A DNA stretch of 64,000 bases from G963663775 sp963663775 (GTDB lineage: Bacteria > Bacillota > Clostridia > Oscillospirales > Butyricicoccaceae): the NCBI GenBank assembly GCA_963663775.1, contig OY760624.1:2683234-2747233 (forward strand), read 5' to 3'. The number at the start of each line of letters is the position of its first letter. Position 1 is the stretch's first letter. The translations under genes were made by a program, and so were the position numbers. A model generated the notes under the pieces. That model was not told where the DNA came from. It saw only the letters and a list, made by a program, of their open reading frames with translations, and did not search any database. This document shows, piece by piece, positions 24,338 to 33,792 of the stretch.

Positions 24338-26461
24338 TTAAAAATAAAGAATCACGCAGCCTGCGCCGCCTTTGCCTGCATCGTTGTAAGTATAGGTGGC
24401 GTCTTTCGCCAAAAATCCTGCCGCACCGCCTGCACCGGAGCCGCCGTGCCCGCCGTTGCCGCCGGAGCCGTATGTCTGCGCATCCAGTCCTTTGGGCGGG
24501 GTCACGCCGTCTGCGCCCTTGCCGGTCGCAACATGCGTTGCATGGGTCGGATAATTCACATCCCATGTAATGATAGCATTGCCGCCGTTAAGCCCCGGTG
24601 TTTGATATGCTGCGGCAGACGAACCTGTACCGGAAGCACCATCTGCACCGCCCCAACCCTCGGCATCGTTTTCACCTGCCGCCGTGCCGGGTATGCCTGC
24701 GTCCGCTGTGCCGACCGATTCGCCTGCGGTGCCGTCTTGTGCCAAATCTTCATCATCGTAACTACCGCCGCCGTTGCCACCGTCCCCGCCGTCAATGCCC
24801 GCATCGCCTGTCATGCCGTAAGTTGTCCCAGACAGGGTTTCGGTGAAGCCGAGCGTGTTGGCTGCGCCGTCCGTACTGCGATAGGTCGTGCCGTCAATCG
24901 TGCAAACCGTGTTGCCGCCCGCCGTGTCGCTCTCCCCGCCTGTACCTGTGGAAATCGTGAGGGACGTTGCCGCCGAAATGGTGACGGTTGTCACAAAAAA
25001 GCTGCCGCCATTTCCTGCTTCGCCGCCTGTTCCGCCCTCGCCGCCCTCGCCCCCTTCGGCATACGAAACGCCGCTTGCGGTTTTGATTTCATTTTTCACG
25101 CCGTCCCCGCCGTCTGTGCCGGAAGAGCCGCCAGAGCCGCCGCCCATCACCACAAGGCGGATTTGCGTTTTGTCGGTGGGAATGCCCAAATCAGCTAGCG
25201 AATACGTGCCGCTCGCAGCCACAACCAACGCCGTGCTGTAATAATTTCCGACCCCAACAGGGGTATAATCCACCACAAATACCGTGTCTGCCCGCAGCAT
25301 GCCCGACAGGGCGATGTCCATTTGGCGAATCAACCCCTGTGCATTTTCGCCGAACGGTGTTACAAAGCTGACGGCATCGCCGGGGCGTTCGCTCCCAACC
25401 ACCAACCCCGCCGAAACGGTCTGCGCCGTGCTGTGATATGCAAGCAGACGGTCGGCTACGTTTTGGCTGTTGGCGATGGATACCAGCGTGGCATCCGTCA
25501 CGCTGACAGCGTTGGTTTCGCCGCTTGTACCATCCGAAACGGCACGAATCTGCTTGGTTGTGTGCGTATATGCCTGCCCCGTGAGCGTGCCGGTGCCGCT
25601 GAGAACGGCATAGTTGACCCCGCTTTCTTCGATGGTCAACCCGTCCGCCGCAAGGGAATGGCAAGGGTCTGCAAAGGTCACAAGCTCCTGCGTCACCGCC
25701 CCCGAACCGTCCGTATTGTCAAACAGCGTCACGGTTTCATCTGCCGTCAGTTCCACGAAATTATGTTCCGTCACCTGCGCTTCGGTTGCGGGCGTGATAT
25801 AGGCAATCGACCCGCCCAAATACACACGGTCCCCTGCAATTTCTGCGGGGGATTCGTCATGCAAAAAGGTGATGACCAATGCGCCCGCCGTGTCTTTTTG
25901 GAGGCTTGCCCCCACTGCAAACAGCAGTTGGTGTAGATTTTCACGACAGGTTGCCACGGGCAGCCATCCATAAACGGGCACATTCTGCACCTCTTCGGCA
26001 ATGGAATACGCCACCGACCCGCCGATGATCTCCGCCGCCATCGCCGCCACCGTCACGCCACGATACATCCCGCCGTAATGGGTCAGCTTGTCCAGCAACC
26101 CAATCGCCGAGGTGCAGGACAGCGCAAACGAGGTCTGGCTCTTGCGTGTGACCGATTCCAGATAAAATTTGCCGAGCAACACCTCGTCATGATACAGCGC
26201 AACAGGTGCGCCATACTGATAGGACGAGGGCAAAAAGGTATCGCCCCGCCGCACCAGTACGGTTTTGCCGTCAAGCGTCACAAAGCCGTCAAAATCCGTT
26301 GGCGCAAGCGCATCCTGCAACATGCTTTCGGAAAACACCGTCACATCCAGTGTGTCAATCGCCAGTTCATCGCCCGTGATGCTCTCGCCGATGAAGCATG
26401 AGCCGTCCAAAATCGCTGTACCTTCAAATGTGACATCGCCATATATGATTTTATTTGCCAC
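24338..26461 (-). CDS. Large phage tail/receptor-binding protein with Gly-rich C-terminus
   Basis: 707 residues from a GTG start at 26461 (AAGGAGGGGGCGAA-GTG); the longer upstream frame only overlaps the previous gene. The N-terminal half begins VANKIIYGDVTFEG and contains a hub- or Dit-like distal tail region (FVTLDGKTVLVRRGDTFLPS). From about residue 460 onward it is Gly/Ala/Thr-rich (GGGSGGSSGTDGGDG, GGEGGEGGTGGEAG), a collagen-like or polyglycine-helix sheet seen in receptor-binding tips. It ends ILYF with its stop overlapping the IS110 left end. High local GC is due to the glycine codons. Confidence 0.7.
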   Translation of the reverse strand: MANKIIYGDVTFEGTAILDGSCFIGESITGDELAIDTLDVTVFSESMLQDALAPTDFDGFVTLDGKTVLVRRGDTFLPSSYQYGAPVALYHDEVLLGKFYLESVTRKSQTSFALSCTSAIGLLDKLTHYGGMYRGVTVAAMAAEIIGGSVAYSIAEEVQNVPVYGWLPVATCRENLHQLLFAVGASLQKDTAGALVITFLHDESPAEIAGDRVYLGGSIAYITPATEAQVTEHNFVELTADETVTLFDNTDGSGAVTQELVTFADPCHSLAADGLTIEESGVNYAVLSGTGTLTGQAYTHTTKQIRAVSDGTSGETNAVSVTDATLVSIANSQNVADRLLAYHSTAQTVSAGLVVGSERPGDAVSFVTPFGENAQGLIRQMDIALSGMLRADTVFVVDYTPVGVGNYYSTALVVAASGTYSLADLGIPTDKTQIRLVVMGGGSGGSSGTDGGDGVKNEIKTASGVSYAEGGEGGEGGTGGEAGNGGSFFVTTVTISAATSLTISTGTGGESDTAGGNTVCTIDGTTYRSTDGAANTLGFTETLSGTTYGMTGDAGIDGGDGGNGGGSYDDEDLAQDGTAGESVGTADAGIPGTAAGENDAEGWGGADGASGTGSSAAAYQTPGLNGGNAIITWDVNYPTHATHVATGKGADGVTPPKGLDAQTYGSGGNGGHGGSGAGGAAGFLAKDATYTYNDAGKGGAGCVILYF

Positions 26462-26474
26462 TTCGCCCCCCTCC

Positions 26475-26855
26475 TTATGCTGATAAATACGGCTGAATAG
26501 CGTTAAAATCAACGCTTAAATTTCCCCATACATTCCCGTTTTTTGATTTCAGCAAATCATCCGACGCAGACGTTATGTATGCGTCAAATGTAATCGTACT
26601 TTGACCGTACGGGATAGTGATTTCATGGCTTTCAACAGGAACTGTTAACAGGTCGTACAAAGCATCATATTCTGTTTTTGATAGCTTTGATGTTCCGAAA
26701 ACGACCGTATAGTTGTAATATGTACCAATCACATCCCGTATAATTCTTCCAGAAACACTTGTGCCGCTGTTGCTACCTTCTGCTATTGTGGCGTTCCTTT
26801 TGACAGAAAGCACGCCAACCGCAAAAGATTGCCCATCTATTGTAATAACACTCAT
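26475..26855 (-). CDS. Small phage structural protein
   Basis: 126 residues beginning MSVITIDGQSFAVGVLSVKR. It is beta-rich with YYNYTVVFGTSKLSKTEYDA and LYDLLTVPVESHEITIPYG. It lies between the tape-measure remnant and the tail-tip gene, a place usually taken by distal-tail or baseplate components. I do not recognise a named family. Confidence 0.6.
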   Translation of the reverse strand: MSVITIDGQSFAVGVLSVKRNATIAEGSNSGTSVSGRIIRDVIGTYYNYTVVFGTSKLSKTEYDALYDLLTVPVESHEITIPYGQSTITFDAYITSASDDLLKSKNGNVWGNLSVDFNAIQPYLSA

Positions 26856-26863
26856 ATTGCCAC

Positions 26864-28300
26864 CTACGTTGTAACAAGATTTTTACCTTTTATGGTAGAT
26901 ACCCGCTGTTGCCCCTCATAAATTTTTCGGCTGTCAAGATACACAGGCATAGTAACGGTTATATTGCTGTTTGAGCCAGATAAACCAGAAAGCGAATTTG
27001 AAATGATGCTCTGCACTTCCGATAAATCAACGCCAGTTGTTTGGCGCAACGCCGAAACATAGTCCCTCGTTGGTGCTGTAACGGCATCCTGTGTAATACT
27101 TGGGATAGAATACGAAGCACTGCCAGACACATTAAAATCAACGCCAGTCAAAGAGGAAACGAGGTCATTCATTGCCGTGTTTGCAACGCCTGCGTTATCT
27201 TCAATGCCAACAGCAATGCCCGCAGGAATCCACTTCGCCAAATCCGCCATTACCTTTGAGGGTGAATTGATGTCAAATCCATCCTCAAAGCCAGACACAA
27301 CGCCGTCAACGAATCCAGAAATCTTATCACCAAGCCAACCCGCTGCGCCTGTGATTCCCTCCCAAATGCCTGTTACGATGTGTTTTCCTATATCAAGCAT
27401 TTTCTTCGGCAGTTCTTCAAAAAAGGTTGCAATGCTCGACACAACTTTAGGGACTTCCGTTTTTGCCTTGCCTATCATATCGGATGCCCATGTGGCAATC
27501 ACTGAAATTGCGCCAGAAATCACCTCGTATATTTTCTTCGGAATTGACGCATAGAACCCTATAATTGCGCTGATGGCTTTCGGAACATTCGTAGTTATCC
27601 AGTTCAGCACATTACCCGCCCATTCAGACAGCTTATCGACCGCAGATTTGATTGCGTCATATATTTTTTGCGGAAGTGCTGCAAAGAAATCTACAATCGC
27701 TTTAATTGCAAGCGGCACATTTGTGGTTATCCAATCCAGTACAGACAAATTCCATTCTGTGAATTTACCGAGCGCAAAGCCGATTGCATAGCCGATTTTT
27801 TCGGGAAGTTCTGAAAAAAACGTGACAACGGCTTCAATGATTGCAGGTATGGTTTCCGTGAACCATGCGGACACACTTTCGCCCCATGCTGCAATCGCAT
27901 CAGATGTGCTTGTAAACGCCGCACCGATTTTTTCTGGAAGCGATTGAAACCGCGCAATCATTCCTTGCAGGGCATTTGGTATAGTTTCCGTGAAAAATCC
28001 TGCAATTGCACCAAACACATTGGATGCGGTTTCTTTCAATGAATCCCACGCACCAATTACAGCGTTTCGGAAACCTTCGTTGGTGTTCCACAAATTCACC
28101 AAACCAACAACCAGTGCGGCAATGGCGGCTATAACAAGCGTGACGGGACCACCTATCGCAGCAAGCGCAGTGCCAAGGCTTGGAATTATTTGTGCAATGC
28201 CGCCGATTTTCGTAAGAAACGCACCGATGCCGATGACGGCGAGTGCCGCCCCTACCTCTGGCGCATACTCGATATCCTGCACTAATGGCAGACCTAGCGG
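26864..28300 (-). pseudogene. Phage tape-measure protein, C-terminal remnant
   Basis: About 475 residues of repeating amphipathic units: WITTNVPLAIKAIVDFFAAL, then WITTNVPKAISAIIGFYASI, with a hydrophobic membrane-like block (AALAVIGIGAFLTKIGGIAQ) and a C-terminal SGSASYSIPSITQDAV region. That is the C-terminal half of a siphophage tape-measure protein. The 5' side is missing: near 28280-28310 the sequence changes to the oppositely oriented DUF2800 gene. The N-terminal coiled coil and all upstream tail genes are absent, so the tail module cannot assemble a particle. Confidence 0.75.
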
Positions 28301-28307
28301 TGATTGG

Positions 28308-29489
28308 ATGAGCAAACAGAAGGTGAATTGCACCGCAGGTGCAAGAGAGACTGGCCTGGGTCACGCATTTCTTTCACCGTCCGCTTCACACCGATGGCTG
28401 AACTGCCCACCAAGTGCAAATCTGTGTGCCGCCGTTCCAGATCAGCCCAGTCCCTACGCACAGCAGGGAACAGATGCCCACAGCCTGTGTGCATACCTTG
28501 TAGAAAAAGCTCTCGGTCTGGATACCAATGATCCAACAACAAATCTGGAATATTACGATGCCGAAATGCAGTCCTGCGCAGAAGCCTATGCTTCCTTTGT
28601 TATAGAGGAATACGAAAAGGCAAAGCAGAACTGCCCGGACACAGATATTCTGATTGAACAGAAGGTAGACTTCTCCAAATGGGTCGAAGGTGGCACTGGC
28701 ACAGCCGACTGCATCCTGCTTTCAGACGGTACGGTGGAAGTCATTGACTATAAGCACGGCTTGGGAATTCTCGTCAGCTCCGAGTCGGAAGAATTCGGCG
28801 GCAACCCGCAGCTAATGTGTTACTGTCTGGGCGTTCTGGCAATGTTCGATGGGATTTATGACATCGACACCATCAAGATGGCAATCTTCCAACCTCGCCG
28901 TGAAAATGTCAGCATCCACACCATGAGCAAAGCTGACCTTCTTAACTGGGCGGACGCAGTCCTTGCTCCCACTGCTCTTTTGGCTATAGAAGGTACGGGC
29001 GAATTTCATGCCGGAGATCACTGCCAGTTCTGCAAAGTGAAGGCAACCTGCCGAAAACGCGCTGAATATAACCTGGAACTTGCAAAGTACGATTTCGAGA
29101 TGACCGCTACCCTGGAGGAACGCGAAATCGATGCAATCCTCATGAAAGTGGATCAGCTGACTTCCTGGGCATCTGATGTCAAGGAATATGCACTGAACCA
29201 GGCGCTGCAGGGAACAGACTACGGTCACTTCAAATTGGTCGAGGGCCGCAGCAACCGCAAATATACAAATGAAAACGATGTCGCAAAGGCCGTCATCGAA
29301 GCTGGATATGACCCTTACGAGAAATCCGTTCTCGGCATCACAGCCATGTCCAAACTCCTCGGCAAGAAGACGTTCGATGAGCTGCTTGGCAGCCTGACCT
29401 TCAAGCCGCAGGGCAAACCTACATTAGTTTCAAAATCGGACAAGCGTCCTGTTATGAAAAATACCGCACAAGAAGATTTCAAAGAATAA
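28308..29489 (+). CDS. Phage DUF2800 protein (RecB/Cas4-like nuclease)
   Basis: About 393 residues. The family's hallmark start HAFLSPSASHRWLNCPPSAN is present from 28362, then GTDAHSLCAY, the PD-(D/E)xK-like GTADCILLSDGTVEVIDYKH (Asp, Glu and Lys of a RecB nuclease) and a Cys cluster (HCQFCKVKATC) as in Cas4/AddB. ATG 28308 is the nearest in-frame start, but it lies in foreign DNA at the junction and lacks a ribosome site, so the native first residues were probably lost. It begins a replication module (DUF2800, DUF2815, polymerase). Confidence 0.75.
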   Translation: MSKQKVNCTAGARETGLGHAFLSPSASHRWLNCPPSANLCAAVPDQPSPYAQQGTDAHSLCAYLVEKALGLDTNDPTTNLEYYDAEMQSCAEAYASFVIEEYEKAKQNCPDTDILIEQKVDFSKWVEGGTGTADCILLSDGTVEVIDYKHGLGILVSSESEEFGGNPQLMCYCLGVLAMFDGIYDIDTIKMAIFQPRRENVSIHTMSKADLLNWADAVLAPTALLAIEGTGEFHAGDHCQFCKVKATCRKRAEYNLELAKYDFEMTATLEEREIDAILMKVDQLTSWASDVKEYALNQALQGTDYGHFKLVEGRSNRKYTNENDVAKAVIEAGYDPYEKSVLGITAMSKLLGKKTFDELLGSLTFKPQGKPTLVSKSDKRPVMKNTAQEDFKE

Positions 29490-29498
29490 AGGAGAAAA

Positions 29499-30068
29499 AT
29501 GATCATGACAAAGTTTGCGAATCCTACCAAAGTTATCACTGGCCCTTCCACTGTTTTCAGTTACCTTAACTGTTGGGACCCGAAAGCAATCCAGGGAGGC
29601 ACTCCGAAGTTCTCGGTTTCCCTCATCATTCCGAAGTCTGACACCAAGACCATCGATAAAATCAATACGGCTGTCCAGGCAGCCTATGAGGAGGGGCAGT
29701 CCAAGCTGAAGGGCAACGGCAAATCCGCGCCTGTGCTTTCCACCCTCAAGACCCCTCTGCGTGACGGTGACCTTGAGCGCCCCAATGATGAGGCTTACAA
29801 GAACAGCTATTTCATCAATGCAAATTCCGGCACTGCTCCCGGCGTGGTCGATGCCGACCGCAACCCGATTATAGACCGTTCCGAGATGTATTCCGGTGTC
29901 AAGGGTCGTGCGTCCATCAATCTGTATGCCTATAATGTCAACGGCAGCCGTGGCATCGCCTGCGGTCTGAACAATCTTCAGAAAATTTCTGATGGTACTC
30001 CTCTCGGCGGCAAGTCCCGTGCCGAGGATGACTTCGCAACCGAAGACGATGAGGATTTCCTGAACTAA
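29499..30068 (+). CDS. Phage DUF2815 protein (ssDNA-binding-like)
   Basis: 189 residues, ribosome site AAAGGAGAAAAATG, 9 bases after the DUF2800 stop. Hallmarks: KVITGPSTVFSYLNCWDPKA, FSVSLIIPKSDTKTIDKI and GVKGRASINLYAYNVNGSRG, then an acidic C-terminal tail (AEDDFATEDDEDFLN) like that of single-strand binding proteins. DUF2815 always travels with DUF2800 and a family A polymerase in Clostridia phages, as here. Confidence 0.8.
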   Translation: MIMTKFANPTKVITGPSTVFSYLNCWDPKAIQGGTPKFSVSLIIPKSDTKTIDKINTAVQAAYEEGQSKLKGNGKSAPVLSTLKTPLRDGDLERPNDEAYKNSYFINANSGTAPGVVDADRNPIIDRSEMYSGVKGRASINLYAYNVNGSRGIACGLNNLQKISDGTPLGGKSRAEDDFATEDDEDFLN

Positions 30069-30200
30069 TCGGGATCGCATAAACCATATCGGGGCGGCGG
30101 CATACACAAACCGCTGCCCCACATTATCGACTGCCTGGCACACGAAAGACTGCCAAGGTGTGGGTACTTCACACTCCAGCTTTTATTACAGGAGGCAAAC

Positions 30201-31714
30201 ATGGAAAAATCACGGAAAGATACATCAGATTGTAAAATCGAGAGCCTTGCAATTGATCTGGAAACCTACTCTGATGTTGATTTGAAGAAAAGCGGTGTCT
30301 ACCGCTATGCAGAATCCCCTAACTTTGAAATCCTGCTGTTCGCATATTCCGTCAATAACGGTCCCGTTATTGTAATTGATATCGCACAGGGTGAATGTGT
30401 GCCGGATACGATTCTTGCAGCACTAACAGGTGAATCCACTATAAAATGGGCGTATAATGCCAGTTTCGAGCGGGTTTGCCTGTCCTACTGGCTGAAAAGG
30501 CACTACCCGGAATACTTCAGCAGCTACAGCATCCCAGAAGACACCGTTGGAAATTATCTCAACCCATCATCCTGGAAATGCTCCCGCATCTGGGGTGCAT
30601 ACATGGGTCTGCCACTCAGCTTGGAAGGCATCGGTGCAGTACTTAAATTATCAGATCAGAAGATGAAAGAAGGCAAAGACCTCATCAAGTATTTTTGCAC
30701 TCCGTGTAAAGCTACCAAAGTTAACGGTGGCAGAACCAGAAATCTCCCGATGCATGACCTGGATAAATGTGCAGTGTTCAAATCCTATAACCAGCGGGAT
30801 GTCGAGGTCGAACTTGCCATCAAGGAACGGTTGATGCGATACCCCGTGCCGAAGTTCATTTGGGATGAATACCATCTCGACCAGGAAATCAATGACCGTG
30901 GAATTGGTGTTGATATGACCCTTGTAAAGAATGCCATCAGCATGGATGCCAAGACCAAGCAGGCACTCCTTGCCCGTATGCAAAAGAAAACCGGTCTGGA
31001 AAATCCCAACAGCGTATTGCAGATGAAAGCCTGGCTCTCCGACAGAGGGGTTGAAACCGAGTCTCTGGATAAAAAAGCTGTGAAAAGTCTGCTGCCGGAC
31101 GTGGAAAAAGATGTGGCAGAAGTCCTCTCCTGCCGTCAGCAGCTGGCGAAATCTTCTGTAAGCAAATACACTGCCATGTCCAATATGGTATGCGCAGACG
31201 GTCGTGCTAGGGGATGCTTTATGTTCTACGGTGCGAACCGCTCCGGCAGGTGGGCCGGCCGTGGAATCCAACTACAGAACCTTCCGCAGAACCACATGAA
31301 TGACCTGGATGAAGCCCGTGCTCTTGTCCGTGATAGTAATTTCACTGCCTTGGAACTGCTGTATGACAATGTGCCGGAAGTCCTCTCGGAATTGATCCGC
31401 ACAGCATTCGTGCCAAAACCCGGATACAAATATATCGTCAGTGACTTCTCAGCCATTGAGGCGAGGGTGCTTTCGTTCCTTGCCGGGGAACAGTGGCGAA
31501 TGGCTGTTTTCAAAGAGGGAAAAGATATCTACTGTGCCAGTGCCAGCCAGATGTTTAACGTTCCCGTTGAAAAACACGGGCAAAATGCCCATCTGCGACA
31601 GAAAGGCAAAATCGCTGAACTCGCCCTCGGTTACGGCGGCTCGGTCGGTGCATTAAAAGCAATGGGCGCTCTTGATATGGGATTAGAAGAATCCGAACTG
31701 CAGCCCCTGGTTGA
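30201..31714 (+). pseudogene. Phage family A DNA polymerase, 5' part (split by an IS3-family element)
   Basis: About 505 residues of a PolA-type polymerase starting after TACAGGAGGCAAAC. The 3'-5' exonuclease part opens with SLAIDLETYSDVDLKKSGV. The polymerase part shows the motif A sequence VSDFSAIEARVLSFLAGEQW and motif B residues in KGKIAELALGYGGSVGALKA. At LQPLVD the frame runs into the IS end and stops eight codons later. Precise removal of the element and one TGA duplication rejoins LVD to AWRISNQ in frame and restores a 671-residue protein. Without that the gene is inactive. Confidence 0.88.
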
Positions 31715-31771
31715 TGAACCGACCCCCAAAAGTTAGACCTAAAATCTAACGATTGGGAGGTCGGTATTTTC

Positions 31772-32355
31772 ATGGCAAAATATAGTTATGAATTTAAGAA
31801 AAAAGTAGTTATTGCCTATATCAGAGGTGAAGGTGGTAGCAAATATCTAGCAAAAAAATTTGATATAGCACATAAATCTTCAATTGAGCTATGGGTAAAG
31901 AATTATAAAGAGTTTGGAGACGAGGGCTTACTTCGTTCCAGAAAAAATGATATATATATACTTTCGATTTTAAACTTCATGTGGTAGAGTTATATCTATC
32001 AACAGAGGTCTCTTATCAGGAGTTGGCATTAACTGTAGGAATGAATAACCCTTCACTTATTAAAAAGTGGATAAATGATTTTCGGCTTGTCGGACCTGAT
32101 GCATTGAGACCTAAGAAGAAAGGTCGGAAGAAATCATTGGGATTAACAGATAAAGAGAAGAATCTACTGTCATCTTCAGAAGCCACAACAGTAGATACAA
32201 GAGCTGAACATGTAAAACAGTTAGAAGATGAAAATTTAAAGTTACGAATAGAGAATGCTTATTTAAAAGAACTGAGGAGGTTGCGTTTAGAGGACGAAGC
32301 ACGTCTGAGAGAACTGCAAGAGTCATCCACAGCCTCCGAAGAGAGTTCAAACTGA
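31772..32355 (+). pseudogene. IS3-family OrfA broken by a frameshift in an AT run
   Basis: The first part reads MAKYSYEFKKKVVIAYIRGE, a helix-turn-helix, up to LLRSRKN. The second part resumes in another frame with VVELYLSTEVSYQELALTVG, then a long coiled coil (EHVKQLEDENLKLRIENAYL). The break lies at GATATATATATAC (about 31948-31960). Removing one AT unit would restore a single ~190-residue OrfA (SRKN-D-I-Y-T-F-D-F-K-L-H-V-V-E-L). The dinucleotide run is slippage-prone, so the defect could be a recent or reversible change. Confidence 0.75.
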
Positions 32356-32372
32356 AAGACATTCTCTCATTT

Positions 32373-33194
32373 ATGGGGTTCCCAAAAGCTACATATATGT
32401 ACTGGCAGAAACGTTTTGATAGAGAAAATCCAGATTCTGAACTTGAAAATATAATTATGGAAATCCGCAAAGAGAATAAAGATTTTGGCTATCGTAGGAT
32501 TTATGGAGAACTTAGAAAAAAAGAAGTGTTTGTCAATAAAAAGAAAGTTCAGAGAATCATGCAAAAACTTGGGCTTCAAGTAACGTCTTTCACAAGAAAA
32601 AGTCGTAAATACAGCTCTTATAAAGGCAATGTAGGAAGAATTGCTCCAAACAGAATTCATCGTCGCTTTAGAACCAGTGTTCCTCATCAAAAGATAACAA
32701 CTGACACCACTGAATTTAAGTATTATGAAGTAGATAATAAAGGACGTATGACAATACAGAAACTATACATGGATCCATTTATGGATATGTTTAATTCAGA
32801 AATACTTAGTTTTGGTATTGATAAGCATCCATCGGCACAAAACGTAATGAATGCATTAAACGAAGCAATAGAAATTACTTCTGATTGTATCTACAGAAGA
32901 ACTTTTCATTCAGATCAAGGCTGGGCTTACCAAATGAAGGCATACAGTAGTACTCTTAAATCAAACCGTATATATCAAAGTATGTCACGGAAAGGAAATT
33001 GCTATGATAATTCAATAATGGAGAATTTTTTTGGAGTGATGAAACAAGAAATGTATTATGGCTGCGTTTACTATAGTTATGAAGATTTGAAGGATGCAAT
33101 AGAGAAATACATATATTATTATAATAATCAAAGAATCAAGCAAAAACTATCTTGGATGAGTCCTGTTGAATATCGACTCAGCCAAGTGGCATAG
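32373..33194 (+). CDS. IS3-family transposase OrfB
   Basis: 273 residues from the first ATG; upstream the same frame stays open (RVIHSLRREFKLKDILSF), so expression is probably by -1 frameshift from orfA. An HTH_21 region (IRKENKDFGYRRIYGELRKK) is followed by the rve DDE core: TTDTTEFKYY, TFHSDQGWAYQ, CYDNSIMENFFGVMKQE. The C-terminus YYYNNQRIKQKLSWMSPVEY is typical. All three acids are present. Confidence 0.88.
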   Translation: MGFPKATYMYWQKRFDRENPDSELENIIMEIRKENKDFGYRRIYGELRKKEVFVNKKKVQRIMQKLGLQVTSFTRKSRKYSSYKGNVGRIAPNRIHRRFRTSVPHQKITTDTTEFKYYEVDNKGRMTIQKLYMDPFMDMFNSEILSFGIDKHPSAQNVMNALNEAIEITSDCIYRRTFHSDQGWAYQMKAYSSTLKSNRIYQSMSRKGNCYDNSIMENFFGVMKQEMYYGCVYYSYEDLKDAIEKYIYYYNNQRIKQKLSWMSPVEYRLSQVA

Positions 33195-33259
33195 AAATAG
33201 CGAAGCAGTAAAAAATACTACTTCGCTATAAAGTCTAACTTATTGGGGTCACATCATGA

Positions 33260-33761
33260 TGCATGGCGGATTTCCAATCAATGTATTACCAACTTCTGGT
33301 GGTCGATAGATGCAGCTGTTAAACAGGCGATAATCTATAAAACCTCTGCTGAGACACACGGTTTCAAAATCTACTACCAAGGTGGAATGCTCTTCATCAA
33401 CCTGCCCTCTGGCAGACGGCTCTGCTATGTAAAGCCACGCATGGGGGTCAACAAGTTCGGCTCTGACAGTGTAACCTACGAAGGCATCAATACTGGAAAG
33501 TGGACACGCATCGAAAGCTACGGTCCAAAATTCGTGGAAAACATTGTACAGGCGGTCAGCCGTGATATCCTCGCATATGCCATGACGGGACTGGCGTTCT
33601 GTCAGATAGTCGGCCATGTCCATGACGAACTAATTATAGAAACCAGTCCAGATGTTTCTTTAGATGCCATCTGTGAACAGATGGGAAGAACCCCACCGTG
33701 GATGAAGGGATTGCTCCTCCAGGCAGACGGCTATGAATGTGATTTCTATCAGAAACAGTAA
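33260..33761 (+). pseudogene. Phage family A DNA polymerase, 3' part
   Basis: The continuation of the polymerase after the IS: AWRISNQCITNFWWSIDAAV, then the palm sequence YQGGMLFINLPSGRRLCYV, and motif C VGHVHDELIIE with the catalytic Asp-Glu. It ends ADGYECDFYQKQ, the usual C-terminus of this phage family. It has no start of its own. The total coding length with the 5' part is 2016 bases, an exact multiple of three. Confidence 0.88.
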
Positions 33762-33763
33762 AA

Positions 33764-33792
33764 AAAACGACACCGCTGGGATGCGTTCTTCC
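33764..33792. terminator. Left half of a bidirectional terminator split by IS256
   Basis: CACCGCT (33771-33777), preceded by an A-run, pairs with AGCGGTG (35279-35285), which is followed by CCGTGTGTTTT. Joined across the IS256 and one target duplication they form one hairpin with loop GGGATGCGTTCTTCCT between two converging genes (polymerase on plus, 35295-35939 on minus). The IS landed in the loop. Confidence 0.75.

Larger units (their letters stand above)
22550..24339 (-). mobile_element. IS110-family insertion sequence, complete copy B (1790 bp, inverted)
   Basis: Same ends and same length as the copy at 6351-8140, with an identical transposase protein. It is inserted between the large tail gene and the tail-fibre gene: its left end AAGGAGCATTCC overlaps the TAA of the tail gene, and its right end TATAGGGA joins GGTGAAAC-ATG. 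Joining the outer sequences gives TTTTTAAGGAGGTGAAACATG, a perfect stop plus ribosome site. The target was therefore a Shine-Dalgarno sequence. The two inverted copies bound a segment of about 14 kb containing M.HaeIII-like, Wadjet and the lysis genes. Confidence 0.92.
31715..33256 (+). mobile_element. IS3-family element inside the polymerase gene (1542 bp)
   Basis: Imperfect 24-bp inverted ends begin TGAACCGACCCCC at the left and TGATGTGACCCC (complement) at the right, both followed by AA..AGTTAGAC. A 3-bp TGA duplication flanks the element (31712-31714 and 33257-33259), as expected of IS3. It carries orfA (frameshifted) and an intact orfB. Confidence 0.88.

Noticed and set aside
24233..25198. 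Long plus-strand frames opposite the glycine-rich tail gene
   Set aside because: They are by-products of GC-rich glycine codons on the opposite strand; the minus-strand product has phage-tail features and a ribosome site.
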